Shown here one piece after another: positions 32,698-41,097 of a stretch of 42,192 nucleotides of DNA (within the stretch, counting starts at the first letter, position 1; each line of letters starts with the position of its first letter). Origin of the DNA: an uncultured Oleispira sp. (GTDB taxonomy: Bacteria > Pseudomonadota > Gammaproteobacteria > Pseudomonadales > Oceanobacteraceae); contig CAJVZR010000035.1 in assembly GCA_913019965.1 (NCBI GenBank), forward strand, positions 1 to 42,192, in the 5' to 3' direction. Under the pieces are notes generated by a model. The model saw nothing but the letters and a program-made list of their open reading frames with translations, had not been told where the DNA came from and searched no databases. Both the position numbers and the translations under genes were made by a program.

Positions 32698-33594
32698 TTA
32701 ATGATCACGAGTGATGATGTAATCAGCTAATTGAGCCAGCGCAGAGGTGTCCCCAGACAGTTCTTCTAGCGCTAATAGCGCCTGCTGATGAAGCTGCTGC
32801 GCTTTCTCTTTCGCACCTGTTAAGCCCAATAGCGCCGGGTAAGTCGGCTTATTGAGCGCCAAATCTGCACCTTGCTGCTTGCCGAGTGTCGCGGTATCAC
32901 TTTCAATATCCAAAATATCGTCTTGCACCTGAAAGGCCAAGCCGATGGCATTAGCATATGTCGTCAGGTGTTTTAGTGTTTCTGCATCAGGCTCACCACA
33001 ATGCGCCCCCATCAAGACACTGATTCGAATTAAAGCGCCCGTTTTATAGCCATGCATACGCTCTAAGTGCGCAAGATCAATCTCTTTGCCAACTTCCTTA
33101 CCTACAGACGCTAAATCAATCGCCTGACCCGCTACCATGCCAGAAGCTCCGGAGCCCTGGCTTAATAGGCGAATTAACTGCAAACGTTGCTTAATTGAGA
33201 AGTCGGCTGGCATATCCGCTAAAATTTCAAAAGCACCGGTTAATAACGCATCGCCGGCTAGAATCGCGGTGGCTTCATTAAACTTGATATGACAAGTCGG
33301 CTGACCACGTCGCAGATCATCATCGTCCATGGCTGGTAAGTCGTCATGTACTAAGGAATAACTGTGCACCATTTCGATCGCAGCCATCGCAATATCGACC
33401 CTCGCATCATTGATGCCTAACGCCTGTGCGGTCGCTTGTACTAAGAAGGGACGTACTCGTTTACCGCCATTAAAAAGACTATAAGCCATAGCGTCGGCAA
33501 GGTATTCGTCACTGATATTTAGTTGCTTTAAGGCGGTATTTAGAGCCTCTTCGCAACGTTGCTGACTGCCCTGAAGTTGTTGCTTAAAAGACAT
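32698..33594 (-). CDS. ispA: Farnesyl diphosphate synthase (short-chain polyprenyl synthase)
   Basis: IspA builds farnesyl diphosphate from isopentenyl and dimethylallyl diphosphate. The 298-residue product has GGKRVRPFLV, the first Asp-rich motif SLVHDDLPAMDDDDLRRG, HIKFNEATAILAGDALL, the KTGALI segment and the second Asp-rich motif FQVQDDILDIE. It starts six bases after xseB and is followed by dxs after 90 bp, the standard gammaproteobacterial order. Confidence 0.96.
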   Translation of the reverse strand: MSFKQQLQGSQQRCEEALNTALKQLNISDEYLADAMAYSLFNGGKRVRPFLVQATAQALGINDARVDIAMAAIEMVHSYSLVHDDLPAMDDDDLRRGQPTCHIKFNEATAILAGDALLTGAFEILADMPADFSIKQRLQLIRLLSQGSGASGMVAGQAIDLASVGKEVGKEIDLAHLERMHGYKTGALIRISVLMGAHCGEPDAETLKHLTTYANAIGLAFQVQDDILDIESDTATLGKQQGADLALNKPTYPALLGLTGAKEKAQQLHQQALLALEELSGDTSALAQLADYIITRDH

Positions 33595-33599
33595 GAGGT

Positions 33600-33842
33600 T
33601 TATTCTTCACCATCTACAAGAGAGTTAAACGGCTGCGCTTCCATCTGGCCATTTTTCTGTAATAACAGCTGAACTTTCTGCTCTGCCTTAGTTAATGCGT
33701 TCTGGCAATCACGGGTATATTTAATCCCTTGCTCAAATGCTTTTAAAGAATCTTCAAGACTCATTTCACCAGATTCCATGCGTTCAACTAGGCTTTCTAG
33801 TTCGGCTAGGGATTGTTCAAAATGGAAGGTTGTTTTGGCCAC
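33600..33842 (-). CDS. xseB: Exodeoxyribonuclease VII small subunit
   Basis: The 80-residue XseB is helical and acidic, with the family pattern [38 protein letters not shown] (two helices) and a [15 protein letters not shown] tail. It associates with XseA in the single-strand exonuclease VII. It is the first gene of the isoprenoid operon, divergent from pomA across 193 bp of non-coding DNA in which I see no clear promoter hexamers. Confidence 0.96.
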   Translation of the reverse strand: MAKTTFHFEQSLAELESLVERMESGEMSLEDSLKAFEQGIKYTRDCQNALTKAEQKVQLLLQKNGQMEAQPFNSLVDGEE

Positions 33843-34035
33843 AGATCACCTTTATTTGCTGCTACTCGCGATTGATAAGTCGCGCCACACTAACCGAGGC
33901 GCACGCCGTAATCAAGTTCAGAACTCAAGTGAAAATTTTGCCCTGGTTTTACGGCAGAATAAAATTTCTTGTCTACACTTTTATATATAACAACTTTCAC
34001 ACTTCAATTCTGATGATATAGCTAAAGGAGTAGCA

Positions 34036-34791
34036 GTGGATCTCGCATCTCTGGTAGGAATATTAGGCGCCTTTGGCCTAGTGGTCATGGCAATGGTTCT
34101 GGGTGGCGACATTATGATGTTCGTCAACGTCCCCTCTTTACTCATCGTGGTCGGCGGTAGTTTATTTGTCGTTTTAATGAAGTTCGAAATTGGTACCTTT
34201 TTTGGTTCTTTCGCCATCATGGCTAAAGCCTTTATGTTTAAAGTCAGCAAGCCTGAAGAAATCATTGAAGAAGCGGTTGAGCTTGCCGGTCTTGCTCGTA
34301 AAGGCGGCCTGTTATCGCTAGAGGGCAAAGAAGTCAGTAACGACTTCCTTGCCAAAGGCATCCAGCTATTAGTCGATGGTCATGATCCCGAAGTTGTAAA
34401 AGCCTTGCTCGGTAAAGATATGAAGCTGGCACAAGAACGCCACAAATACGGCGCAACGTTCTTTACCCACATGGGCGATGTAGGCCCAGCGATGGGAATG
34501 ATTGGTACCTTAATTGGCTTAGTTGCCATGCTCGCCAATATGGATGATCCCAAATCCATTGGCCCTGCAATGGCAGTTGCTCTACTGACAACGCTTTATG
34601 GCGCCATGATGGCGACCATGATTATGATTCCGATGGCCGACAAACTTATGCTTCGTGCTGAACAAGAAGGCTTGATTCAAAAGATGATCGTTGATGCCCT
34701 AATCGCCATTCAAGGTGGTCAAAATCCCCGTGTAATTGAAGCTATGCTGCAGAATTATGTTAAAGAGAAACAACGTGCGGTAGCGGAGTAA
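34036..34791 (+). CDS. pomA: Flagellar motor stator protein PomA
   Basis: PomA is the four-TM ion-channel subunit of the sodium-type stator. The 251-residue product opens MDLASLVGILGAFGLVVMAM and has the conserved THMGDVGPAMGMIGTLIGLVAML (TM3 with the essential Pro) and LLTTLYGAMMATMIMIPMADKL (TM4), plus the charged cytoplasmic loop with torque residues. It starts at GTG 34036, five bases after AAAGGAG. Residue pattern and neighbour favour PomA over proton-type MotA. It is operonic with pomB, seven bases apart. Confidence 0.94.
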   Translation: MDLASLVGILGAFGLVVMAMVLGGDIMMFVNVPSLLIVVGGSLFVVLMKFEIGTFFGSFAIMAKAFMFKVSKPEEIIEEAVELAGLARKGGLLSLEGKEVSNDFLAKGIQLLVDGHDPEVVKALLGKDMKLAQERHKYGATFFTHMGDVGPAMGMIGTLIGLVAMLANMDDPKSIGPAMAVALLTTLYGAMMATMIMIPMADKLMLRAEQEGLIQKMIVDALIAIQGGQNPRVIEAMLQNYVKEKQRAVAE

Positions 34792-34797
34792 TCAAGG

Positions 34798-35775
34798 ATG
34801 AGTGATGAGGAAGAAGAAGTCTGTGAATGCCCCGCGGGGATTCCAGCGTGGGTAATGACGTTTGCGGATTTAATGTCGCTACTAATGTGCTTCTTCGTTT
34901 TATTATTATCATTCGCCGAAATGGACGCGTTAAAATTTAAGCGTTTAGCCGGTGAGCTACGCCAAGCCTTTGGTGTGCAAACCGAAATTAAAGCCGATGA
35001 CCCTCCTAAGGGAACCAGTGTTATTGCGAAGCACTTCAGCCCCGCAATACCTGAACCGACCCCAATTAATGAAGTTAGGCAGAAAACCAGCGACCTGTCC
35101 CAAAGCAGCCTCGAAGTTTTATGTCAGGACGAAATTACTCAACAGCAAGAGCGCCAAGGAGATGAAGGGCAGAAGACGCGTGAAGTCGCTGTACCTAAAG
35201 ATTCTGCTGACGAAAAGAAAGCCGAAGAGACCGCGGTTGAGATTGCTGCTGAATTAGAAGCGGAAGTTTCTAGCGGTAAAATAGAAGTCGAAACTCAAGG
35301 TAAAAAAATCATCATTCGCATCCGAGAAAATGGCGCTTTCCGCTCTGGCTCTGATTATATTCATGATCGCTTCTTACCAGTAATTGATAAAATACGTGAA
35401 GTTTTGGTCACCATTCCAGGCCGAATATCCGTCGAAGGTCATACCGATAATATTCCAACTCAAGGTGGTCGCTTCCGTTCCAATTGGGCGCTGTCTTCTG
35501 CTCGCGCAGCCGCGTTTGCACAAGAGTTATTTATTGCCCCAGAGATGGGCCAAGAAAGATTTCAAGTCGTGGGTCATGGTGATGTGCGTCCGTTGGTTGA
35601 AAATGTTGATGCCGAATCACGGGCTAAGAATCGTCGCGTAGAAATCATTATTTTACAAACTTCAGATAATGATGATGACGATAAGCCACTAATCGAAAAC
35701 CCTGACAAAGATATTGATGATGCGCTGAATGCAAGACCCGAAGATTTTGAACTCGATTCCAATGAAATTTTTTAA
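34798..35775 (+). CDS. pomB: Flagellar motor stator protein PomB/MotB
   Basis: The 325-residue product has a short acidic N-terminus (CECPAGIPAWVMTFAD), one TM with the ion-carrying Asp in TFADLMSLLMCFFVLLLSFAEMD (PomB-like), a plug/linker region (about residues 60-160) and a C-terminal OmpA-like peptidoglycan-binding domain (VEGHTDNIPTQGGRFRSNW, SSARAAAFAQ, GHGDVRPLVEN, NRRVEI). The Asp/Asn-rich acidic tail after the OmpA domain is longer than usual. It forms the stator with PomA and anchors it to the wall. Confidence 0.94.
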   Translation: MSDEEEEVCECPAGIPAWVMTFADLMSLLMCFFVLLLSFAEMDALKFKRLAGELRQAFGVQTEIKADDPPKGTSVIAKHFSPAIPEPTPINEVRQKTSDLSQSSLEVLCQDEITQQQERQGDEGQKTREVAVPKDSADEKKAEETAVEIAAELEAEVSSGKIEVETQGKKIIIRIRENGAFRSGSDYIHDRFLPVIDKIREVLVTIPGRISVEGHTDNIPTQGGRFRSNWALSSARAAAFAQELFIAPEMGQERFQVVGHGDVRPLVENVDAESRAKNRRVEIIILQTSDNDDDDKPLIENPDKDIDDALNARPEDFELDSNEIF

Positions 35776-35803
35776 TCACTGGACTTAAATAATAAGGAAT
35801 ACT

Positions 35804-36355
35804 ATGTCTGACGAGCGCCGCCGGTTTTTTCGCATTGATGATGAAGCAGAAATCAGTTTCAAAACCATTAGTGATTCTGAGTATCAGGCATGGGGAGAAG
35901 GCCAAAGAGATGAAGAAAGTGAATCATTGGCAAAATTAGAAACTGAACTTTCTTTGACAATGGCCAACTTAAAAAGCCAGCAGCCACAATTAGCGAAGAT
36001 ATGTGAGCTGCTTAATCAAAAGATCAACTTGGCCATGAGTCATAATTCAAAGGCTCAAGGCTTTGTTGATGACGGCCAATTGAAACCGATTAATCTCAGT
36101 GCTTGTGGTGTTGCCTTTCATACCGACGAAGACATTCAGCAAGATGAAAATATTTTACTGCAGTTAAAATTAAAACCCTCCAATGTGTCTATTGTAACTA
36201 CAGGCAAAGTGATTAGCAGTGGTTCAACCAATAACAAAAACATTATTCGTGTCGACTTTCAAAATATTGGTGATAGCAATCAGGATTTATTGATGCAGCA
36301 TTTATTTCAAGTACAAAGTCGCGAGTTGAAAAAACAACGTGATAATGAAAGTTAA
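35804..36355 (+). CDS. PilZ-domain c-di-GMP-binding protein with inserted helical segment
   Basis: The 183-residue product has the first PilZ motif at its N-terminus (RRRFFRID, Arg5-Arg10) and the second at Asn97-Gly102 (NLSACG). They are separated by about 85 residues in place of the usual 20-30. The extra part (about 25-90) is helical and charged, with heptad-like leucines (SLAKLETELSLTMANL, LAKICELLNQKI), suggesting a coiled coil. Both binding motifs are kept, so c-di-GMP binding is expected. It starts 28 bp after pomB with AAGGA upstream and is probably co-transcribed, pointing to control of the motor. A tetrameric PilZ type with inserted helices is the nearest structural precedent. Confidence 0.88.
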   Translation: MSDERRRFFRIDDEAEISFKTISDSEYQAWGEGQRDEESESLAKLETELSLTMANLKSQQPQLAKICELLNQKINLAMSHNSKAQGFVDDGQLKPINLSACGVAFHTDEDIQQDENILLQLKLKPSNVSIVTTGKVISSGSTNNKNIIRVDFQNIGDSNQDLLMQHLFQVQSRELKKQRDNES

Positions 36356-36591
36356 TGATAAGAAATACCCAGCAACTTAGTACATTTGCACCAAAAAATA
36401 GATTGGAAATCAAACTGTATTATCCAATTCGTGACATTTCTGCGCCTATTTGAGCCAAGTTATTTTTAATCATTGCAAAGCGTTTTTTGAATCCGTAATC
36501 TAGCAAAATAAGATTAGCCATACTAATTTCGTAATTAGTGGGAGCTAACAAGAAGATATAACAATAAAAACACCTCAAATGAGCAGTCAAC
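36356..36591 (+). promoter_or_regulatory. Intergenic region before the hydrolase pair
   Basis: The 236 AT-rich bases hold two small dyads: TAATCT/AGATTA (36496-36516) and ACTAATT-TCGT-AATTAGT (36522-36539). The second is 50 bp before the ATG and could be an operator. No convincing promoter or small gene is visible. Confidence 0.4.
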
Positions 36592-37626
36592 ATGATGAAT
36601 AAAACACTCGCAATGACGTTAGGCGCTGGCCTAATGTTAGGCAGCCTTGAATCTCAAGCGTTCACCCAACCGACTCACAAACGTATCGTAGAAGATGCCG
36701 TTGCTTATATGGCCGCACATCCTGAATCGACCAATTTCGCTAAACTGTCTGCAACCGCTCAAGCTGCTGGTTATACCATCGAACAGTTTGCCGATGCACT
36801 AGGTCAAGGCGCTCGTGATGTAGACGATTTCTCTGATACTTATATCTGTGGTGCTGTTACAGGTGACTGTGTTCAAGCCCCGGTATTTGGTGTTGGTAGC
36901 TTCGTAGCAACTTACACTGCTTGGTGGCACTTTCAGAATCATTCCCGTGGTGGCGATGTTCATGGTAATGACCTTGCTGGCTACAATTACAGCCAAATCC
37001 CAGTTAAAGGCACCGAAGATACTCTATTAGGTACTTGGTTAGTCGGTGATCACCTTGACGATGGTAAAGGTGGCATGACAGGTTGGTGTTTCTGGCGCTG
37101 GTGTAGTGAAGATTCAGAATACAACTCTTATGGTATTACCGCTAAAAATTACAGCGTGGGTAGCTACAATAGCAAGTCACACTATGATGATTTTGAAGAT
37201 GCAGCTTTCCAGCCGATCGATAACCTAGGTCAATACTGGTACAACGAGTTTATTAAAACACCTACGGTTCAAACTCTAGGCTTTGCTCTACATACAACGG
37301 ACTTATTACAGCCGCACCATACTTGGACAACGTCAGCGAACAACCACGGTGGTTGGGAGTCTTGGGTTGAAGATAACTATGATGCCAAAGATATGAATAA
37401 CGATGCTGCAGTGACGGAAGCTATGAATAGCTTCACGCCAATCGCATCGGGCCAAAATGATATTCGTCCTTTATTGACTGAAGGTGGCGCAATCTCTTAT
37501 AGCCAAGGTGGTATTGTATTAAGTAGTACCAGTGATGCGGACCGCTCAGAAGTTGCGGCAACCGTTATCCCACATGCCATTGCAATGGTTGTGCACGTTC
37601 TTAATCATGCTGCGGAACGTTTTTAA
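36592..37626 (+). CDS. Secreted phospholipase C/P1-nuclease-like zinc hydrolase, copy 1
   Basis: The 344-residue product has a signal peptide predicted to end SQA-23, leaving mature N-terminal Phe24 in FTQPTHK. The ligand pattern is that of the trinuclear-zinc PLC/S1-P1 family: His29 (position 6 of the mature chain, as in P1 nuclease), Asp in DVDDFSD (76-82), His113/His117 in WWHFQNH, then HTTDLLQPHH (His234, Asp238, His242/243) and NHGGWE (His252, Glu256). In that family the mature N-terminal residue itself binds zinc, so export and cleavage would activate it. Substrate (phospholipid or nucleic acid) is undetermined. Compared with copy 2 it has a four-residue insertion with two extra cysteines (Cys166, Cys171). 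Confidence 0.82.
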   Translation: MMNKTLAMTLGAGLMLGSLESQAFTQPTHKRIVEDAVAYMAAHPESTNFAKLSATAQAAGYTIEQFADALGQGARDVDDFSDTYICGAVTGDCVQAPVFGVGSFVATYTAWWHFQNHSRGGDVHGNDLAGYNYSQIPVKGTEDTLLGTWLVGDHLDDGKGGMTGWCFWRWCSEDSEYNSYGITAKNYSVGSYNSKSHYDDFEDAAFQPIDNLGQYWYNEFIKTPTVQTLGFALHTTDLLQPHHTWTTSANNHGGWESWVEDNYDAKDMNNDAAVTEAMNSFTPIASGQNDIRPLLTEGGAISYSQGGIVLSSTSDADRSEVAATVIPHAIAMVVHVLNHAAERF

Positions 37627-37641
37627 CTGCAAATTTTAAAC

Positions 37642-37667
37642 GGGTGAGCATTCGCTCACCCTTTATT
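37642..37667 (+). terminator. Terminator after hydrolase copy 1
   Basis: GGGTGAGC-ATTC-GCTCACCC, a perfect 8-bp GC-rich stem, is followed by TTTATT. It should reduce readthrough into copy 2, so the copies may be expressed separately. Confidence 0.75.
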
Positions 37668-37720
37668 CCCTAGGTTCCACCCGCTTACAGCAATCACTTC
37701 TTGTTTGCTCACGGCACCCT

Positions 37721-37737
37721 TGTATCGGTTCGATACA
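37721..37737. repeat. Palindrome upstream of hydrolase copy 2
   Basis: TGTATCG-GTT-CGATACA, perfect 7-bp arms, 63 bp before the ATG of copy 2. It is in the position of an operator; copy 1 has no matching site. Confidence 0.5.
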
Positions 37738-37799
37738 GAAAACGTCAAAACATAAAAACTAATAATTAAAAAACAATAGTTAAAAAACTAAGGACAATC

Positions 37800-38819
37800 A
37801 TGAATAAATTGTTACCCCTAGTCACGTCTGTAGGAATTGCACTGACTGCAATGCAAGCAGAAGCTTTTACCCAACCAACCCATAAGCGCATCGTGCAAGA
37901 CGCCGTGGCCTATATGGCCGCCAACCCTGAAACAACTCGCTACAATACGCTAGTCAGTGTGGCCCAAGCTGCAGGCTATAGCATCACTGATTTCGCTAAC
38001 GCTGTTGGCCAAGGGGCCTATGATGTCGATGATTTTGCCGATACCTTCATCTGTGGTGCAGTTTCAGGTGATTGTGTAGAAGCCCCTGTTTGGGGATTAG
38101 GTGCATCGATCGCAAAATATACTTCCTACTGGCACTTCCAAAACCATACCCGTGGTAGCGATGCTCATGGCAATGATTTAGGGGGTTACAACTACGACCT
38201 ATTAACCGTCTGGGGCGAGATTGATAGTGCCGCTGCTAGCTGGATGTACGGTGACCACCTCGATGATGGTGCAGGCGGTATGCGTGGTTGGTGGGGTCGT
38301 GAAGACAGTGAATTCAACAGCTATGGCATCACGGAAGCGAATTACCGCCAAGGTAGTTATTCTTCAAAATCCATGTACGATGATTTCGAAGAGATTCCTT
38401 TTCAACCGATCGATAACCTAGGTCAACACTGGTATAACGAATTCTTAGCCGCGCCTACTGCACAAGCTTTAGGCTTTGTTTTACATACTACCGATTTGTT
38501 ACAGCCGCACCATACTTGGACAACGTCTGATAAAAACCATGCCGGTTGGGAATCTTGGGTTGAAGATAATTACACCGCTCAAGCGTTAAATGCAGACCAA
38601 AAAGTCACGGCGGCGATGTCGAGCTATACCGCTTTACCTGCGGGTCAGACTGACATTCGCCCACTATTAACGGAAGGCGGTTCTATTTCTTATAGCCAAG
38701 GCGGTATCGTATTAAGTAGCACCAGTGAAACTGATCGCATTAACGTGGCGAATGTTGTTATTCCTCATGCGATTGCCATGACAGTCCACGTATTAAATCA
38801 CGCTGCGGATCGTTTCTAG
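37800..38819 (+). CDS. Secreted phospholipase C/P1-nuclease-like zinc hydrolase, copy 2
   Basis: The 339-residue paralogue of the preceding gene is alignable end to end. The signal peptide ends AEA-22, giving mature Phe23 with the same FTQPTHKRIV. It keeps the full ligand set: DVDDFAD, YWHFQNH, LHTTDLLQPHHTW and NHAGWESWVEDNY. Conserved C-terminal block IRPLLTEGG, ISYSQGGIVLSSTS and HVLNHAA closes both copies. It lacks the two extra cysteines of copy 1 (GWWGREDSE in place of GWCFWRWCSEDSE) but shares the ICGAVxGDC cysteine pair. The pair arose by tandem duplication and both look functional. The specific substrate is unknown. Confidence 0.82.
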   Translation: MNKLLPLVTSVGIALTAMQAEAFTQPTHKRIVQDAVAYMAANPETTRYNTLVSVAQAAGYSITDFANAVGQGAYDVDDFADTFICGAVSGDCVEAPVWGLGASIAKYTSYWHFQNHTRGSDAHGNDLGGYNYDLLTVWGEIDSAAASWMYGDHLDDGAGGMRGWWGREDSEFNSYGITEANYRQGSYSSKSMYDDFEEIPFQPIDNLGQHWYNEFLAAPTAQALGFVLHTTDLLQPHHTWTTSDKNHAGWESWVEDNYTAQALNADQKVTAAMSSYTALPAGQTDIRPLLTEGGSISYSQGGIVLSSTSETDRINVANVVIPHAIAMTVHVLNHAADRF

Positions 38820-38839
38820 AAACCACATGTGATACAACT

Positions 38840-38869
38840 AGATCATCCAATACTCTTATTGGATGATCT
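38840..38869 (+). terminator. Hairpin between hydrolase copy 2 and the prolyl isomerase gene
   Basis: AGATCATCCAAT-ACTCTT-ATTGGATGATCT is a perfect 12-bp stem. No T-run follows, so it may be a processing or partial termination site and allow the isomerase gene, 15 bp on, to share the transcript. Confidence 0.6.
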
Positions 38870-38884
38870 TACTGATAAAAATAA

Positions 38885-40228
38885 ATGATGATGTTTATGA
38901 AAATTCTAATTGCTCTATTAATCACCTTTGCGACTTCTATTTCACAGGCAAAAGTTGAATACGATATTACTGACCCTAACATTGCAGCCACCATGGGCGA
39001 GCTGACGTTAAGCGCCGATACCGTTGAAATGTTTTGGCATTCTTATAATCATCCGAGCCGCCCTATTACTCCGCCACAAGCGATGCAAAGAATTATTGAT
39101 GATGCTTTATTAGCAAGCCATGCCCGTCAATCCCTCGATAAAGACGTCTTAAATAGCGAGAATGAAGTCGGGTTCGCCAACGATGTTATGTTGGAAGATC
39201 GCGCCACTGCACTCATTCGTAAAACCTACGAAAAAGATTTAGTCACCAAAATTAAAGCGTTGCCTAATGGCCTAGAAAGTCTTTTCACTTTTAATGAAGA
39301 CGTGACCGAGAAAAAACTTGCCGAACTAATGACGCTAAAAGCCGCGTTAATGATCAAAGCAAATCCTAAGCAAGAGGCCGCGGCTAAGAAAACGGTTATC
39401 GCGCAAGTGGATTTTTCGCCAGCGCAATTAACCTCGAACACAAACCAAATTACCTTGTGGGATATCTATCGACGCCAGAATGTTCAAGGCCGTCTAGCGA
39501 TACATAAAGCAGATATCGACTTTTTAAAAGGACAGTTGAAACAACGTATTGGCTCTTTGGTGGTCTTAGCCTGGGCTGAAGAAAATCTCAAACCACACGA
39601 CTATCGTGCGATTAAACAAGTCCTTCTGAATGAACAGCAAAAAACGCGTTTATTAGAAAACATGGGACTACATGCCGACGTGCATGATGATAATCCGGCA
39701 TTGCGTGAACGTGCTAAAAATATCAGCGAGGAAAAAATCAAACAGTTTTATAACGAGAATAAAGACGAGTTCGAAGTCGTTGAACGAGTTAAGGCTCGCC
39801 ATATTCGTGTTGCTAGCCAGGAACTCGCCGATCAAGTGGTCGCCGAAATTAAAGCCGGGCTCGATTTCTCTAGTGCTATAAAAAAATATTCAATTGCCGC
39901 GGATAAGAATGATTCAATTCCTGGCAGCTTAGGCTGGTTAAATCGTAGCGATAAAAAACGCAGCTGGCTGCATGCCATCGCCTTCGTTCAACAAGCAGGG
40001 AAGGTATCAGCGCCCTTTAGAAGCCCACAAAACCAAGGTGAGATTGTATACGAAATCATTTTTGCCGATGAACGTATTGATGGCCACTTACCTTATACCG
40101 ACCCTACCGTTCGTTATGAAGCCAGTCGAGATATTGCGCTGAAAGAATTACGTGATGAGTTTACGGCTTTGCAATCAAAGCTGCGTAATAACGCGGATAT
40201 TCATTTGAATAAAGCGGCGTTAAAATAG
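38885..40228 (+). CDS. Secreted parvulin-type peptidyl-prolyl isomerase
   Basis: The 447-residue product has a signal peptide (KILIALLITFATSISQA, cleavage before Lys-Val-Glu), a long helical SurA/PrsA-like N-terminal chaperone region (about 25-290) and one parvulin domain (about 295-395: RVKARHIRVASQELADQVV, GLDFSSAIKKYS, PGSLGWLNRSDK, VSAPFRSPQNQGEIVYEI). It would fold exported proteins in the periplasm. It directly follows the two secreted hydrolase genes on the same strand, making them likely clients. Several ATGs (38885-38897) are possible starts; the last, MKIL, leaves the most regular signal peptide. Confidence 0.88.
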   Translation: MMMFMKILIALLITFATSISQAKVEYDITDPNIAATMGELTLSADTVEMFWHSYNHPSRPITPPQAMQRIIDDALLASHARQSLDKDVLNSENEVGFANDVMLEDRATALIRKTYEKDLVTKIKALPNGLESLFTFNEDVTEKKLAELMTLKAALMIKANPKQEAAAKKTVIAQVDFSPAQLTSNTNQITLWDIYRRQNVQGRLAIHKADIDFLKGQLKQRIGSLVVLAWAEENLKPHDYRAIKQVLLNEQQKTRLLENMGLHADVHDDNPALRERAKNISEEKIKQFYNENKDEFEVVERVKARHIRVASQELADQVVAEIKAGLDFSSAIKKYSIAADKNDSIPGSLGWLNRSDKKRSWLHAIAFVQQAGKVSAPFRSPQNQGEIVYEIIFADERIDGHLPYTDPTVRYEASRDIALKELRDEFTALQSKLRNNADIHLNKAALK

Positions 40229-40270
40229 CTAACGACAGAATAATTACACTGAAAGCAGCGGCAACTAAAA

Positions 40271-40304
40271 CGTTGCGGGGAAGTTAACCCGCAACGAATC
40301 TTTT
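40271..40304 (+). terminator. Rho-independent terminator after the isomerase gene
   Basis: CGTTGCGGG and CCCGCAACG form a perfect 9-bp stem around an eight-base loop, followed by AATCTTTT. It stands between the isomerase gene and the acidic protein gene. Confidence 0.75.
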
Positions 40305-40325
40305 AATACTTGATTGAGTTCTCTT

Positions 40326-40991
40326 ATGCGTTACCTTCTTGCAATCTCCTTGTTGAGCATCTTAGTACTTATCATCGCATGGCAGCCGAATACTGAGCTG
40401 TCATTTTGGCAAGACAGTCTCTCAAGTACTGACAAGCATCAAGCAGATCGACAAAACGACCCCGCATTGACTAAATTCAGTAACGAGACTCTCGTTAGCG
40501 ATAAACCACACGACTCTGATGATGAGTATCGAGAGGATGTTAGCGAAGACTTTATTCCTGATCCTGAAGCCATTAAGTCCATGCAACAAGCACGACTTAA
40601 AGGCGATCCTAGAGCACCTAAATTAGCAAAGCACCATGAACGTGAAGTGCCAACCGAAGAAGAACTCGGTGATCATGAGCAATACTTAGAATATGAACGA
40701 CGCCAGCAAAAACGGGTTTATCGAGCCTATGTCGACGCCAGCAAAATCAAAACAGCACAATTACGCAGTATGATTGAGCAAGGCAAAGCCGAAGGTATTA
40801 GTGCAGAAGAGATTGCATTTGCCGAAGACAAGATAAAAGGCATCGAAGAAATGGCGGCCAAACTACAGCAAGATTACCCCGATATCATGGAAGACAGCTA
40901 TCAGCCACCCGCGGATTGGTTGATCGAAAACTTAGGAAAAGATGACGATTCGGTTAAATCAGAAGAATCGGAAGCCAATATTGAACAATAA
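40326..40991 (+). CDS. Acidic membrane-anchored protein of unknown function
   Basis: The 221-residue product has an N-terminal hydrophobic segment without a clear cleavage site (YLLAISLLSILVLIIAW), so it is probably anchored with the rest in the periplasm. A disordered Asp/Ser/Glu-rich stretch (about 25-95) is followed by a charged helical region (EYERRQQKRVYRAYVDASKI, then SMIEQGKAEGISAEEIAFAEDKIKGIEEMA across several turns). It ends acidic. ATG 40326 is used; a TTG at 40314 would add four residues. No family is recognised. The architecture (anchor, flexible linker, helices) resembles steric foldases of secreted lipases, without their known motif; that link is inference from its position. 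Confidence 0.75.
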   Translation: MRYLLAISLLSILVLIIAWQPNTELSFWQDSLSSTDKHQADRQNDPALTKFSNETLVSDKPHDSDDEYREDVSEDFIPDPEAIKSMQQARLKGDPRAPKLAKHHEREVPTEEELGDHEQYLEYERRQQKRVYRAYVDASKIKTAQLRSMIEQGKAEGISAEEIAFAEDKIKGIEEMAAKLQQDYPDIMEDSYQPPADWLIENLGKDDDSVKSEESEANIEQ

Positions 40992-41097
40992 TTAGCCTTT
41001 TAATAGGCTTCTAGCTCCTTCTGGATATCCCTATTTAAGCCAATAGAGGTATACTAGCCGTTATGAATATTAAACTATGCCAGGAGCATAACGCCTA

